64,000 bases of DNA from Acinetobacter terrae (GTDB lineage Bacteria > Pseudomonadota > Gammaproteobacteria > Pseudomonadales > Moraxellaceae), in contig NZ_JABERI010000025.1 in assembly GCF_013004375.1 (NCBI RefSeq), positions 106,243-170,242 of the forward strand. The letters are read 5' to 3'. How positions within the stretch are numbered: position 1 is the first letter of the stretch; each line of letters begins with the position of its first letter. The position numbers and the translations under genes were made by a program. Positions 10,041 through 19,067 of the stretch are shown piece after piece. The notes under the pieces are model-generated. The model did no database searches and had not been told where the DNA came from. It was given only the letters and a program-made list of their open reading frames with translations.

Positions 10041-10713
10041 TCGTAGGTTCAGCTTGGTCAGGATCAATGGCTACAGGCGTTTGTTCAATCGGTTGTGCAT
10101 ACACCACAGGACTGCTAAAACTTGAAGTCACTGCACGTGATTGTTCAACATTATCAATCAGGGTAATGATTTTAGTGACATTACCGACTTGCTCAAGCAC
10201 CTGATTCAGATCTTTAATCTCGGCACTATTTAAACGCCCCATCACATATAAAATGCCATCTTCAGTATGAATGCGGACTTTACTATCTGATACTACGACG
10301 GCTTTCATCACCAGCCCACGCGTGTTCGCTGTGACCGTGGTATCTTGCATAATGGTGGCATAACCGATTTGGTTACCCACTTTAATATAATTATGTACAG
10401 TTTTGACATCGCTCATGGCACGCACATTATCTTCAGCCAATTGCTTTAAATGTGCATCTGGCACTTGGCCGGTCAATAAGACATTGCCATGAAAACTTTC
10501 AATATTGACACGAGATTGTTTAAATCGTGTATCTAATTTATATAAATTAATTTTAGCGGTACGTTCTATAGAAGAGTCAATAAACACCTGTCCAAGTGAA
10601 CGAGCACCACTCTCTGTTCCTACTGGGGCTGATCCTGTGCCACCAGAGATGAAACTTGCACAACCAGATAAACTTGCTACACACAGTAACGTCATTGCAA
10701 TACGGTTAAACAC
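10030..10713 (-). CDS. dolP: BON-domain outer-membrane lipoprotein DolP (YraP)
   Basis: Lipoprotein with lipobox LSGC (Cys18) and two BON domains (about residues 45-115 and 125-195), each with the alpha-beta pattern ending in V-V-I-G (NVLLTGQVPD; ILYVMGRLNS). DolP binds anionic phospholipid and supports outer-membrane integrity and amidase regulation at the septum in enterobacteria. The Gln/Pro-rich tail after residue 200 is longer than in E. coli (191 aa there, 227 here). The gene follows lpoA and yraN in the same order as E. coli yraM-yraN-(yraO)-yraP, but yraO/diaA is missing. It overlaps the esterase start. Confidence 0.9.
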   Translation of the reverse strand: MFNRIAMTLLCVASLSGCASFISGGTGSAPVGTESGARSLGQVFIDSSIERTAKINLYKLDTRFKQSRVNIESFHGNVLLTGQVPDAHLKQLAEDNVRAMSDVKTVHNYIKVGNQIGYATIMQDTTVTANTRGLVMKAVVVSDSKVRIHTEDGILYVMGRLNSAEIKDLNQVLEQVGNVTKIITLIDNVEQSRAVTSSFSSPVVYAQPIEQTPVAIDPDQAEPTNAQ

Positions 10714-10778
10714 TCAGCAAGACTCCTAATCGTTAATTTCAATTCTATTTTATTTCAGCATTTATGCTCTGATTTTGT

Positions 10779-11210
10779 TCAAAGATTAATAAACTCTTGC
10801 TCAAAAGTAAAAGCATTTTCAATCCATTGTTGATCATAAGTGAATTTAGAAAAATCTTGCTGTATTGTTTTTGCAAATTGTTGAAAAAAATCAAAACAAA
10901 TCACATCAAAACGACAATAAAACTGTTGGAATTGTGGATGAGTATTTAAAAAGCATAAAGCAGATTTCATAATCTTCTTTTGTTTAGATAATGAAATCGT
11001 TTCACATGATTGTGCATATTGAGTCGCAGAGCGTGCTTTCACCTCCACAAATATCAATTCTTGATCCTTTTGGACAATCAGATCAATTTCCCCATATCGA
11101 CAATGATAATTCGTGACAATAAGCGCAAAATCTTGAGCTTGTAAAAGTGCTAAGGCCTGTTGTTCTGCCCATTGTCCTAAATTTAAATTTGCTTGCATAT
11201 TCTTTTCCAT
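10779..11210 (-). CDS. yraN: YraN / UPF0102 family putative endonuclease-like protein
   Basis: A 143-residue protein with the restriction-endonuclease-like core GEIDLI-(x)n-FVEVKAR, the D-ExK arrangement of the PD-(D/E)xK superfamily. The family is very widely conserved, but its function is still unsettled, with some homologues linked to DNA uptake or recombination. The ATG at 11210 overlaps the lpoA stop as TAATG, indicating coupling; a second in-frame ATG lies 12 bp downstream. Neighbours lpoA and dolP match the enterobacterial order. Confidence 0.9.
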   Translation of the reverse strand: MEKNMQANLNLGQWAEQQALALLQAQDFALIVTNYHCRYGEIDLIVQKDQELIFVEVKARSATQYAQSCETISLSKQKKIMKSALCFLNTHPQFQQFYCRFDVICFDFFQQFAKTIQQDFSKFTYDQQWIENAFTFEQEFINL

Positions 11211-12145
11211 TACAAGCTCTTAATGCCTTTTCTAGTATTTTCATAGCAATGTGGAATACGCTGAATATGATTATTGCTGATTTTAATCAACCCTGTACGC
11301 CCCTCAAATTCAATACTTTTTAAATTCGGTTCATCTAAATATTGTTGAGCAATATGCCAGGTATCACCGCCAAAGGCCAATAGTCGTTGATACGGCATGG
11401 AAACAGGATTGTGTTGATAGGCTTTAATCACATCTGACCATCCCGGATCATATAAAGCGGGTGCATCACAAAACCTCGCACCTTTGGGAATCGGTTGATG
11501 CTGTTCAATGGCATTCGCTAATACATAAACATTTTTACTCGGCAGCTTAGCCAGACTATTGAGCCATTCGTTATTTCCAAGCAGTAATAAACTGCTTTGT
11601 TTATTCAACTTTTCAGGTATTTCCTCGACAAGAATTAAGGGATAATCAATTTGTGAAACTAAAGACATGAGAAAAAGTTCACTGTCGACTTCTGTTCCCG
11701 GTTGGCGAAAAACATAAAGTTGTTTAATTTTGTCTTTCTGCAAAATTTGATTCAGCGCATAAGCATCATCTTTCTTGGATAGACTGAATTGCCAGACATT
11801 ATCCGATTGATCAGTCACTTCATTTAAAGCCAAAACACGAACTTTGGGTTTGCTTTTAATTAACCCTTCTACCTCATTGCGTGCTAAAGGCCCAATCACC
11901 ATTTGGGTTTTTTTATTTACATTTATTTTTAGTAGCTGGGAAATTTGTTTTTTATCCGAGTTTACAAATTTAATCGGAGTTTTCTGACCTGATGCTTGAT
12001 AAGCACTCATAAAACCCTGTTTGACACTCAATCCGGCTCGCGCCATAGGACCCGATTCAGGTAAAATGACCAATACTTCGGCTTGTGCTTGGTTAAAAAT
12101 GCAATACAGGATGAAGCCCATCAAATTATTTTTATTATTCAACAT
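11210..12145 (-). CDS. lpoA: Short LpoA-like protein (C-terminal, periplasmic-binding-like part only)
   Basis: LpoA is the outer-membrane activator of the PBP1A cell-wall synthase. This 311-residue protein corresponds only to the C-terminal type-1 periplasmic-binding-like domain ([20 protein letters not shown] at the start, then [16 protein letters not shown]; the C-terminal half has [14 protein letters not shown] and [11 protein letters not shown]). It lacks the N-terminal TPR-like domain of E. coli LpoA, and the N-terminus ([17 protein letters not shown], ending AQA) looks like an ordinary Sec signal, with no Cys after it to be lipidated. Assignment rests on fold-type motifs plus synteny (rsmI, yraN, dolP). 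An in-frame ATG at 12121 is an alternative start. Confidence 0.78.
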   Translation of the reverse strand: MLNNKNNLMGFILYCIFNQAQAEVLVILPESGPMARAGLSVKQGFMSAYQASGQKTPIKFVNSDKKQISQLLKINVNKKTQMVIGPLARNEVEGLIKSKPKVRVLALNEVTDQSDNVWQFSLSKKDDAYALNQILQKDKIKQLYVFRQPGTEVDSELFLMSLVSQIDYPLILVEEIPEKLNKQSSLLLLGNNEWLNSLAKLPSKNVYVLANAIEQHQPIPKGARFCDAPALYDPGWSDVIKAYQHNPVSMPYQRLLAFGGDTWHIAQQYLDEPNLKSIEFEGRTGLIKISNNHIQRIPHCYENTRKGIKSL

Positions 12146-12157
12146 TGGAGAAACCTT

Positions 12158-12997
12158 ATGAGTGCTCAGTTATTTGTTGTAGCGACCCCAATTGGGCACT
12201 TAGATGACATCACTTATCGTGCAATTAATGTTTTGAAGTCTGTAAGTATTATCGCGGCAGAAGATACGCGTACTTCCGCTCAATTATTAAAGCACCATAA
12301 TATATCAACTCCCCTGACTGCGTGTCATGAGCATAATGAAAGTAACAAAATTGATATATTGATCCAAAGATTGCTGAATGGCGAAAATATGGCCTTGATT
12401 AGTGATGCAGGTACGCCGCTGATTAGTGACCCGGGTTTTAAACTGGTTCGTGCTGCACAAGAGCATAATATTCGCGTGGTTCCTGTACCAGGTGCTTGTG
12501 CTGCGATTGCCGCACTCAGTTCTGTCGGTTTGCCGAGCGACCGTTTTAGCTTTCAAGGCTTTTTGCCTTCGCGTCAATCTCAGCGTCGAATTCAGTTAGA
12601 AAAATTAAAAGATGAAACTCAAACTTTAATTTTTTATGAAGCACCGCATCGTATTTTAGAGTCAGTTAAAGATATGGCTGATATTTTTGGTGCAGACCGT
12701 CCGGTTGGTTTTGCCCGTGAAATCACTAAAACTTTTGAAACCATCAAAAAAATGACTTTGGCAGAGTTGATTCAATTGATTGAATCTGACCATAACCAGC
12801 AAAAAGGTGAAATTGTTTTAGTCATTGGTGGTGCAACGGTAGAAAAGGATTTAGATCAAGAAAAACTGGATCAGTTATTGACTCGTTTATTGCAAGATCT
12901 CTCGGTAAAAGCAGCTTCGCAATTGGCAGCCGATTTGACTGGCATCAAAAAGAAAGTGGCCTATCAACGTGCTTTGGAACTCAGCAATCAAGATTAA
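12158..12997 (+). CDS. rsmI: 16S rRNA (cytidine-1402 2'-O) methyltransferase RsmI
   Basis: Methylates the ribose of C1402 in the decoding centre of 16S rRNA with SAM. A tetrapyrrole-methylase fold protein of 279 residues: VATPIGHLDDITYRA at the N-terminus, AEDTRTSAQLLKHH near 45 and SDAGTPLISDPGFKL near 85 are family signatures. I chose the ATG at 12158 because GGAG lies 8-11 bp upstream; the open frame before it is non-coding in character. The start codon is only 12 bp from the divergent lpoA start, so each promoter must lie in or near the other gene. A strong terminator follows. Confidence 0.95.
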   Translation: MSAQLFVVATPIGHLDDITYRAINVLKSVSIIAAEDTRTSAQLLKHHNISTPLTACHEHNESNKIDILIQRLLNGENMALISDAGTPLISDPGFKLVRAAQEHNIRVVPVPGACAAIAALSSVGLPSDRFSFQGFLPSRQSQRRIQLEKLKDETQTLIFYEAPHRILESVKDMADIFGADRPVGFAREITKTFETIKKMTLAELIQLIESDHNQQKGEIVLVIGGATVEKDLDQEKLDQLLTRLLQDLSVKAASQLAADLTGIKKKVAYQRALELSNQD

Positions 12998-13020
12998 AAA
13001 TGAGCCAGTAAAAACTAAAA

Positions 13021-13046
13021 AAGCATCACTTCTGTGATGCTTTTTT
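13021..13046 (+). terminator. Rho-independent terminator after rsmI
   Basis: AAGCATCAC-TTCT-GTGATGCTT followed by a T run; a perfect 9-bp stem with 4-base loop, 23 bp after the rsmI stop. The A run on the left could also let it act for atfA on the minus strand. Confidence 0.9.
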
Positions 13047-13078
13047 ATATCCCTTACAAAAAACAAGCAAAGGCAGGA

Positions 13079-13327
13079 TTAGTCTTTTGCAGATTCATCC
13101 GCAGGGACTTCAACAATGCGACCACCACGTGCAAGGAACGCAGCAACTTCATCTTCCAAGGCTTGACGCTGTTTCAGTTTAGCAGTCACGGTTAAAGTTT
13201 CTGCTTCAGCCAAATCGCTATCAGTTAGCGCAGGTTCACTGGCAGATGCCCCTTTTTCAGCAGCCTTCGCTTCATCCTCATCTACCGCAGTTTCTTCTAC
13301 TTCATCGTAGTCATTCATATCTGTCAT
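13079..13327 (-). CDS. atfA: AtfA/SutA-type acidic RNA polymerase-associated regulator
   Basis: An 82-residue protein with an extremely acidic N-terminal half (MTDMNDYDEVEETAVDEDE) and a short conserved helix plus motif FLARGGRIVEVP at the end. That arrangement matches SutA of Pseudomonas and AtfA of Acinetobacter, small factors that bind RNA polymerase and change initiation, especially in slow growth. The ATG at 13327 is chosen because GGGGAG is well placed upstream; an ATG six codons earlier would contain the ribosome site within it. It stands alone between the rsmI terminator and the ubi genes. The name is from family resemblance, not a search. Confidence 0.75.
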   Translation of the reverse strand: MTDMNDYDEVEETAVDEDEAKAAEKGASASEPALTDSDLAEAETLTVTAKLKQRQALEDEVAAFLARGGRIVEVPADESAKD

Positions 13328-13503
13328 CTCTATTTCTCCCCACAAATGACTTCTATAGTTCCAATGTGAATTGGTTTTGAATTAGGAAGAAATTTAGCAA
13401 TCTCTGATCGTTTCGCATAGAGTTAAATGCAAAAAAAACGTATCTTTTTTAATCAAAAAAGTAAACTTATATGAATATTTGTACAAAAATCAGCTTTTCA
13501 GTC

Positions 13504-14736
13504 TCAAACTGCATAACAAGTGTCTTTTAAGACCTGTAATCCGTTGGCTTGAGACATAAAGGCATCTTTTAAGGCTGCGTGTTGCTCCACTTGTTTTAAG
13601 CCGAAATTTCGCGCCCAGACTACAGGGAAAAGTTGTGTGGTTTCCATCCAGCCAATCGCAGACATGCTATGCATCATGGCATCATTCTGTCCTTTGCGAT
13701 GGTGTTCATAGCGCAGTAAAGTTTGTTCATGTGCCCATACGCCACGCTTTTTGTCATGCAATAATGCATCACATAAAATGGCAGCATCTAAACAGCCAAT
13801 ATTTACCCCTTGCCCAGCAAGCGGATGAATTACATGTGCAGCATCGCCAATCAGGGCTAAGCCCGCTTTCACATATTGCTGTGCAGCACGTGCTTTAAGC
13901 GGGAATTGTGCCCGTGGTGTAGCTTCTAATACCTCACCTAGCATGTGATGACTCTCACGCGTTAAAAGTGCAGTAAAAGCGGTATCATCAAGAGCTGCAT
14001 ATTGTTCTGCATAATCGTCAGGCAATGTCCAGACAATCGATTGCCAATAGCCGTCTTGTTCCGGCTTTAAACTGGCCATGGGTAAAAATGCCAATGGTCC
14101 GGTTTCAAGGAAAATCTGACGTGCCACATGCTGATGCGGCTGTGCAGTTCGAATGGCGCAAGTCAAACCTGCCTGCTTGTAATCAAGGATATCCAGATCA
14201 ATAAAGGCTTGTTCCCGAACAAATGAGTTTGCGCCATCGGCACCAATCACCAGTTTGGTTTTAAGCGCTGTACCATCCGCCAAGTGAATGTGCCAAACGC
14301 CGACACCTTGTTCTACGCGTATGACTTTGACTTGAGTGCGGTAATCTTGCAGCTGTTGCAGCATTTTTTGCTGAATGGCTAAATTCAAAACACTCGGCTC
14401 AACCATCGAACCTAACGTATGTTCAGCACTGGGTGTGTTTTGGCTAGATTGTCCAAAATTAATTTCACCGTAACCATTTTTATTCCACACCTGCATGCCG
14501 CTATAGGGCATCTGACGGGCAAGATTTTCCCAGACATTCACCGTTTTAAGCAAATGAATGGTGGCTTGGCTCAGTGCCAAAACACGCGGATTTGCAACAG
14601 AAAGAACTTTTTGTTCATCTAAAATAGGTGCAGCATCGAGTACAGTCGCCTGAACACCACCTTGCGCAAGCAGCAATGCGGTTAAACCACCCACCAAGCC
14701 ACCGCCAATAACAACAACATCTAGAACATCACTCAT
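13504..14736 (-). CDS. UbiI/UbiF-like FAD-dependent ubiquinone hydroxylase
   Basis: Flavoprotein monooxygenase of the UbiH/UbiF/COQ6 family, 410 aa. It has a Rossmann FAD motif at the start (VVVIGGGLVGGLTALLLA), the middle DG-type motif (LVIGADGANSFVR) and the third motif LIGDAAHVIHPLAGQGVN. It should hydroxylate one ring carbon of the ubiquinone precursor using O2 and NADPH. It overlaps ubiH by 4 bp (ATGA), so the two are co-translated; pairs of this kind occur as ubiH-ubiI in E. coli and Pseudomonas. Which carbon (C5, as UbiI, or C6, as UbiF) cannot be decided from sequence, so no symbol is given. Confidence 0.88.
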   Translation of the reverse strand: MSDVLDVVVIGGGLVGGLTALLLAQGGVQATVLDAAPILDEQKVLSVANPRVLALSQATIHLLKTVNVWENLARQMPYSGMQVWNKNGYGEINFGQSSQNTPSAEHTLGSMVEPSVLNLAIQQKMLQQLQDYRTQVKVIRVEQGVGVWHIHLADGTALKTKLVIGADGANSFVREQAFIDLDILDYKQAGLTCAIRTAQPHQHVARQIFLETGPLAFLPMASLKPEQDGYWQSIVWTLPDDYAEQYAALDDTAFTALLTRESHHMLGEVLEATPRAQFPLKARAAQQYVKAGLALIGDAAHVIHPLAGQGVNIGCLDAAILCDALLHDKKRGVWAHEQTLLRYEHHRKGQNDAMMHSMSAIGWMETTQLFPVVWARNFGLKQVEQHAALKDAFMSQANGLQVLKDTCYAV

Positions 14737-15941
14737 GCTTTTAGCCCCATTGCGTAATTTGCCACCAATGGCTTCCCGCCCGGAATCATGTCAAAAGCAA
14801 GTAATCCAGTATTACGGATCAGTTTGAGCACAGGGTTTTGGTTACTAAAGCCACGTACCACAGTGTCACAGAACTTGATCACACGTTGTTGATCGGTTAA
14901 TCGTGCCTGCTCGTAAGCAAGCAACATGCTTGGTTCACCAATATCTTCAGATTTAGATAATTGCTCTGTCAGAGTACGAACCAGCACATAAGCATCACGC
15001 ATACACAGGTTAAAGCCCTGCCCGGCAACGGGGTGAATGGTATGTGCAGCATTACCCATCAATACCACACGCCCGACTGCCTGTTTTTCGGCAAGGACTT
15101 GGGACAATGGGAAACTAAAACGGCGACCGGTTTTTTGGAACTTGCCTGCTCGGTCACCGTAAGTTTCTTGTAAGGCATCCAGGAAATGTTGATCGTTTTC
15201 TTCACCGAGCCATTCATACTCTGTCCCTTTTTTCACAGGCCAAACTACTGAACGACGATATTCACCCGGTAAAGGTAAAAGTGCCAAAGGCCCAAGCGGA
15301 CTAAAACGTTCAAAACCGACGTGATGATGTGGCTTCGATGTTTGTACTGTGGTCACAATCGCGACTTGATCATAATCATGTTCATCTGCCCCAATGCCTA
15401 AAGCTTTACGGCAGAATGAATCACGACCATCGGCAGCGATCACCAGTTTGGATTTTAAAGATAAGATTTCTTCACCGCGTACAGCTTCAATATGGGCTTG
15501 ATCAGCATCTTGCGTGAGTGAAGTGACTTGTACACCATCAATCAATTCAATCAGCGGCTGTTTTCTAACTTCCGTTAGAAGTACACGACCGAGCCAGGCA
15601 TTTTCAATGACTTGACCAAAGCTTTCGACTTTTTCTTGTTCAGCTTTTAGTCGAGCCTTACCAAAGCTGCCTTGCTCTGTAATATGGACTTCAAGAATTG
15701 GCGTTGCGTGTTCTTGCAACGCATTCCACAAACCGAGTTCTTGATAGATTTGAACACTGCGACGTGATAACGCACTATTTCGCGCATCAAAACTGGAGTG
15801 ATATGGGGCAAGATTGGCATCATCATAATTTGGGTATTTGATGGCTTCGAGCAGTTTGACTGCAATATTTGCTTTGGCTAACATCAAAGCGAGGCTTAGC
15901 CCCACCATACCACCACCAACAATGATGACTTCTTGCTGCAT
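14733..15941 (-). CDS. ubiH: 2-octaprenyl-6-methoxyphenol hydroxylase UbiH
   Basis: FAD monooxygenase of ubiquinone biosynthesis, 402 aa. FAD motif VIIVGGGMVGLSLALMLA at the N-terminus, SSFDARNSALSRRSVQIY near 50, LVIAADGRDSFCRK near 165 and VVLMGNAAHTIHPVAGQGFN near 285. The GNAAHTIHPVAGQGFN form with N, rather than GDAAH, is characteristic of UbiH. It lies with pepP and ygfB on the same strand as in E. coli ygfB-pepP-ubiH-ubiI, but a DUF378 gene and a terminator separate it from pepP here, so it probably has its own promoter in 15942-16149. Confidence 0.9.
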   Translation of the reverse strand: MQQEVIIVGGGMVGLSLALMLAKANIAVKLLEAIKYPNYDDANLAPYHSSFDARNSALSRRSVQIYQELGLWNALQEHATPILEVHITEQGSFGKARLKAEQEKVESFGQVIENAWLGRVLLTEVRKQPLIELIDGVQVTSLTQDADQAHIEAVRGEEILSLKSKLVIAADGRDSFCRKALGIGADEHDYDQVAIVTTVQTSKPHHHVGFERFSPLGPLALLPLPGEYRRSVVWPVKKGTEYEWLGEENDQHFLDALQETYGDRAGKFQKTGRRFSFPLSQVLAEKQAVGRVVLMGNAAHTIHPVAGQGFNLCMRDAYVLVRTLTEQLSKSEDIGEPSMLLAYEQARLTDQQRVIKFCDTVVRGFSNQNPVLKLIRNTGLLAFDMIPGGKPLVANYAMGLKA

Positions 15942-16149
15942 GTTTTGATCCTTTCTATGCGATATCTAAAACGTCTAGATATTTATAATCTTGATTGATT
16001 TTATATTAGCTCAAAAATTTTCATTTTTATAATGAATTAGAGCTTGGCTTATAAATGATATGAAAGTTCGGGTAAATTTCGATTCTACAACTTTCTATTG
16101 ATGAAAAACTTTCAACAAGAATACATATGAACTGCAATGTCTCATCATA

Positions 16150-16177
16150 AAAAAACGGAGCTTAAGCTCCGTTTTTT
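16150..16177 (-). terminator. Terminator downstream of the DUF378 gene
   Basis: A perfect 28-bp palindrome (AAAAAACGGAGCTT and its complement) with A/T runs on both sides, so it can work in both directions. It lies 98 bp beyond the DUF378 stop and 208 bp before the ubiH start, separating those two transcription units. Confidence 0.85.
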
Positions 16178-16274
16178 ATAAGATCAATGAGGTCAGCAAA
16201 ATAAGCCGATAATATAAATTACGGAAAAATCGGCTTAATGAGGATTGAAGTTGATGTATTCCGATCGTTGTCTG

Positions 16275-16511
16275 TTAACGCACAATTCTTGTCTGAGGCT
16301 CATGATGTACTGATTTACTTAATTTAGTTCCTGTATAGATCAAATAAAGTGCAGACAAACCAACCAAGACATAAACAATTCGAGATAGAGTGCTCATTTC
16401 ACCAAAGATTGCAGCGACCAAATTGAAGTCAAACGCACCAATTAAGCCCCAGTTGATGCCACCAATAATGGTTAAAGCATAAGCAATCCAGTCTAGAGTA
16501 TTTAATCTCAT
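16275..16511 (-). CDS. DUF378 family small membrane protein
   Basis: A 78-residue protein with two hydrophobic helices (about residues 8-28 and 40-62), the first containing the family signature LTIIGGINWGLIGAF. DUF378 proteins are small inner-membrane proteins of unknown function. The ATG has GGGAGA upstream (position about 16520). It is flanked by terminators on both sides and appears monocistronic. Its place between pepP and ubiH interrupts the usual ygfB-pepP-ubiH order. Confidence 0.88.
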   Translation of the reverse strand: MRLNTLDWIAYALTIIGGINWGLIGAFDFNLVAAIFGEMSTLSRIVYVLVGLSALYLIYTGTKLSKSVHHEPQTRIVR

Positions 16512-16920
16512 AATTTTTCTCCCGCTCTTCTTTAAGTTTATTTGAGGATCAGAGAAAGTATGAGAAGAAAAGCAGGTTTAATATGTTGCTTTGATGCTAA
16601 AAACCGATTTTCTATGTTGAATTAGTGTGATGTTATAGAATTTAAATTTTAACTTGGTTAGTTTTATTTGAGTTATTCGCGATCAACGTAAATTAAATCA
16701 CCTCTCGTCTTCAATGAGTATCAATTCGAGTTGCATTAAATATTTGCAATTCTTCCTTAATCTCGTCGCAGAAGAATTAAAACGTCTCAAATGACCATAT
16801 CTATTAGGAAAATCGTTATGACGAGTAACACGTGCATCCTATCCATTCACTGCATGAATTAGGTTGATTTCTAATGAAACATCTAAAAGCCTTGCCCCAA
16901 GGATATTACATCTTTAATAA
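16512..16920. other. Intergenic region upstream of the DUF378 gene
   Basis: About 410 bp of AT-rich sequence without a credible coding frame. It should hold the DUF378 promoter; I see no clear repeats, RNA gene or operator in it apart from the pepP terminator at its right edge. Confidence 0.6.
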
Positions 16921-16946
16921 AAAAGCCGGTCATCTGACCGGCTTTT
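16919..16946 (-). terminator. Terminator after pepP
   Basis: AAAAGCCGGTCA-TC-TGACCGGCTTTT, a perfect 12-bp stem, 17 bp downstream of the pepP stop; the A run at 16919-16924 gives the U tract on the minus strand. Confidence 0.9.
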
Positions 16947-16962
16947 AATACTAAAAAATCGC

Positions 16963-18297
16963 TTAGGCTACTTTCGCTTTCGCCATCAACGCTTCAATAT
17001 CTTCTACTGTTTTGACAACATCTTTGGTGAGTACCAGTGGGCCGTTTTCAGTGGCTACCACATCATCTTCAATACGGATACCAATACCACGCCATTTCGC
17101 ATCTACAGTTTCATCATCTGGTGCAATGTACAGACCTGGCTCAACGGTGACAACCATACCTTCTTCATAGGCGCGCCATTCACCATCAATTTTATATGAA
17201 CCAACATCATGCACGTCCATACCCAACCAGTGACCAGTGCCATGCATATAGAACTGACGGAAAGATTCAGTACGGATAATTTCTTCAATGTCGCCTTTCA
17301 TTAAGCCAAGCTCAACCAGACCTTCAACCATAATACGAACAGCAACATGATGCGGTTCCTTGTATGAATTGCCGATACGTACAGCATCAATCGCTGCAAG
17401 TTGAGCTTTTAAAATAAGTTCATATAACGCTTTTTGTTCAGGACTAAATTTGCCATTGACTGGAAAAGTACGGGTGATATCCGATGCATACAATTGATAT
17501 TCACATGCTGCATCAATCAGGACTAAATCCCCATCGTTTAGCGCTTTGTCATTTTCCACATAATGCAGAATGCAGGCATTTGCTCCGCCACCAACAATGC
17601 TGTTATAGGCAGGCACACAACCATTTTTACCGAAGATATAATTGATTTCTGCTTCAAGTGCATATTCCATCATGCCCGGACGCACAGTTTGCATGGCACG
17701 GGTATGGGCTTCGCTACTGATGTTCGATGCAAGTTGCATCAACTTAATTTCTTTTTCGGATTTGTGCAAACGCATTTCATCTAAAATACGATCCAGCTGA
17801 ATCACATTTGCAGGTGCAGAGGTACCTCGACGTGATTCACCATTTGCTTCAGCAATCCACTTTGCCACACGCGCATCAAAATCAGCGTGCTGACCAATAC
17901 GATAGAACAATTTCTGTTTATCGAGCAATTTCTCGATAATTTCTTCATCTAACAGATCGATCGCGTAAGCTTCATCTGCCTCATAATCATCTACTGCACC
18001 ATCTACACCGGCACGGTAACCGTTCCATATTTCCATTTCACGGTTACGCTCGCGGCAAAACAAGCTATAGGTATAACCTTCATCAATCGACTCAAACGTC
18101 TCAATGACAGCCACTGCTTCAGGTTCAGCAAATCCCGTCAGGTAGAAAAAGCTGCTGTCCGCACGAAATTTATAATCTGCATCACGGTTACGCATAGCCA
18201 CCGGACTGGTGGCAATAATCGCAATACTGTGCGGACCCATTTCTTCTGCCAGGCGGTCGCGACGTTCCTGAAAATCTGCTTGAGTCAGTTTCATCAT
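16963..18297 (-). CDS. pepP: Xaa-Pro aminopeptidase P
   Basis: Removes N-terminal residues preceding proline; a two-metal (Mn) pita-bread enzyme. 444 aa, close to E. coli PepP. The creatinase-like N-domain is about residues 1-175. The C-terminal catalytic domain holds the metal ligands: Asp in LVLIDAACEY and YASDITRTF, His in HGTGHWLGMDVHDVG, Glu in VTVEPGLYI and GIRIEDDVV. Two ATGs are adjacent at the start; the first is used. It follows ygfB with a gap of 76 bp, as in the enterobacterial and pseudomonad cluster. Confidence 0.96.
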   Translation of the reverse strand: MMKLTQADFQERRDRLAEEMGPHSIAIIATSPVAMRNRDADYKFRADSSFFYLTGFAEPEAVAVIETFESIDEGYTYSLFCRERNREMEIWNGYRAGVDGAVDDYEADEAYAIDLLDEEIIEKLLDKQKLFYRIGQHADFDARVAKWIAEANGESRRGTSAPANVIQLDRILDEMRLHKSEKEIKLMQLASNISSEAHTRAMQTVRPGMMEYALEAEINYIFGKNGCVPAYNSIVGGGANACILHYVENDKALNDGDLVLIDAACEYQLYASDITRTFPVNGKFSPEQKALYELILKAQLAAIDAVRIGNSYKEPHHVAVRIMVEGLVELGLMKGDIEEIIRTESFRQFYMHGTGHWLGMDVHDVGSYKIDGEWRAYEEGMVVTVEPGLYIAPDDETVDAKWRGIGIRIEDDVVATENGPLVLTKDVVKTVEDIEALMAKAKVA

Positions 18298-18373
18298 TAA
18301 GTTTACTTTTGTCTTTTATGAGTGGAGGTTATAACTTTTTAAATAGCCTGTTGTTGAACCAGAATCGCCCGAA

Positions 18374-19003
18374 TTAGCTCGGACGATGTGGTGTAAACAT
18401 TTCTACAACACTGCTTGCATCTGGTGAAGATGTATTTTTCAATTGAGGTTGAAGTTTTTTCAGCAATGGGGTTTCTGCAATTTCTACTTTCTTGCGTCCC
18501 AATGACAGGCTAACAGGAATCAAGCGCACAAATTCATACAGTTCCTGATAGCTTGCTTCGCCCTCTTCATCATCGTCAGATTCTTCAAACTCGACTGCTG
18601 CAACATCTTGAAGATGTTCAATCCATTCGACTTCATCTGGACGGATATGACCTGAAGCCAAACCGAAACCAAGTACAACCCCGGCACACCAATCTGCCAA
18701 TGCTTGTACACGATCCGCAAGAACGTGTTCGTCATCGGGAAGCAGTGGTAAATAGTCCAGTTCATCGTCTGATAAAGCATGAGAAATATCTTCTGCTTCA
18801 TCTGCGAGCAAATTCAGCACTTGTTCATCCAATGCCGGAATTTCAAGGGTTGCTAAAATTTGTTGCCATTCATCGCTGGTGGGTGCCTGAGTAACACAAA
18901 CAATACCCGTAAGTAATCCATGTAACTCACTTGGGCTTGAAATCTCTTCAATTTTTGAAAAATTGTGGTGCCATTCCGACCAACCTGAAATATCGTCTTG
19001 CAT
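18374..19003 (-). CDS. ygfB: YgfB/YecA (UPF0149) family protein
   Basis: An acidic helical protein of 209 residues of the UPF0149 family. Signatures are SELHGLLTGIVCV near residue 25 and WCAGVVLGFGLA near residue 105. E. coli YgfB and the Pseudomonas homologue are soluble; the latter affects expression of an amidase and beta-lactam tolerance. I start it at the ATG at 19003 (MQDDISGWSEW); the frame extends four codons to a TTG. It lies upstream of pepP and divergent from the coiled-coil gene, 64 bp between starts. Confidence 0.88.
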   Translation of the reverse strand: MQDDISGWSEWHHNFSKIEEISSPSELHGLLTGIVCVTQAPTSDEWQQILATLEIPALDEQVLNLLADEAEDISHALSDDELDYLPLLPDDEHVLADRVQALADWCAGVVLGFGLASGHIRPDEVEWIEHLQDVAAVEFEESDDDEEGEASYQELYEFVRLIPVSLSLGRKKVEIAETPLLKKLQPQLKNTSSPDASSVVEMFTPHRPS

Positions 19004-19067
19004 TCGTTTATCCAATCTCTATACTTCGTATATATTACCTTTGTTTGCAATACTGTGCGACTACCAT

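Noticed and set aside
10041..10067. Longer esterase start at a TTG
   Set aside because: An ATG at 10040 with a stop-start overlap is simpler and the extra residues carry no signal peptide.
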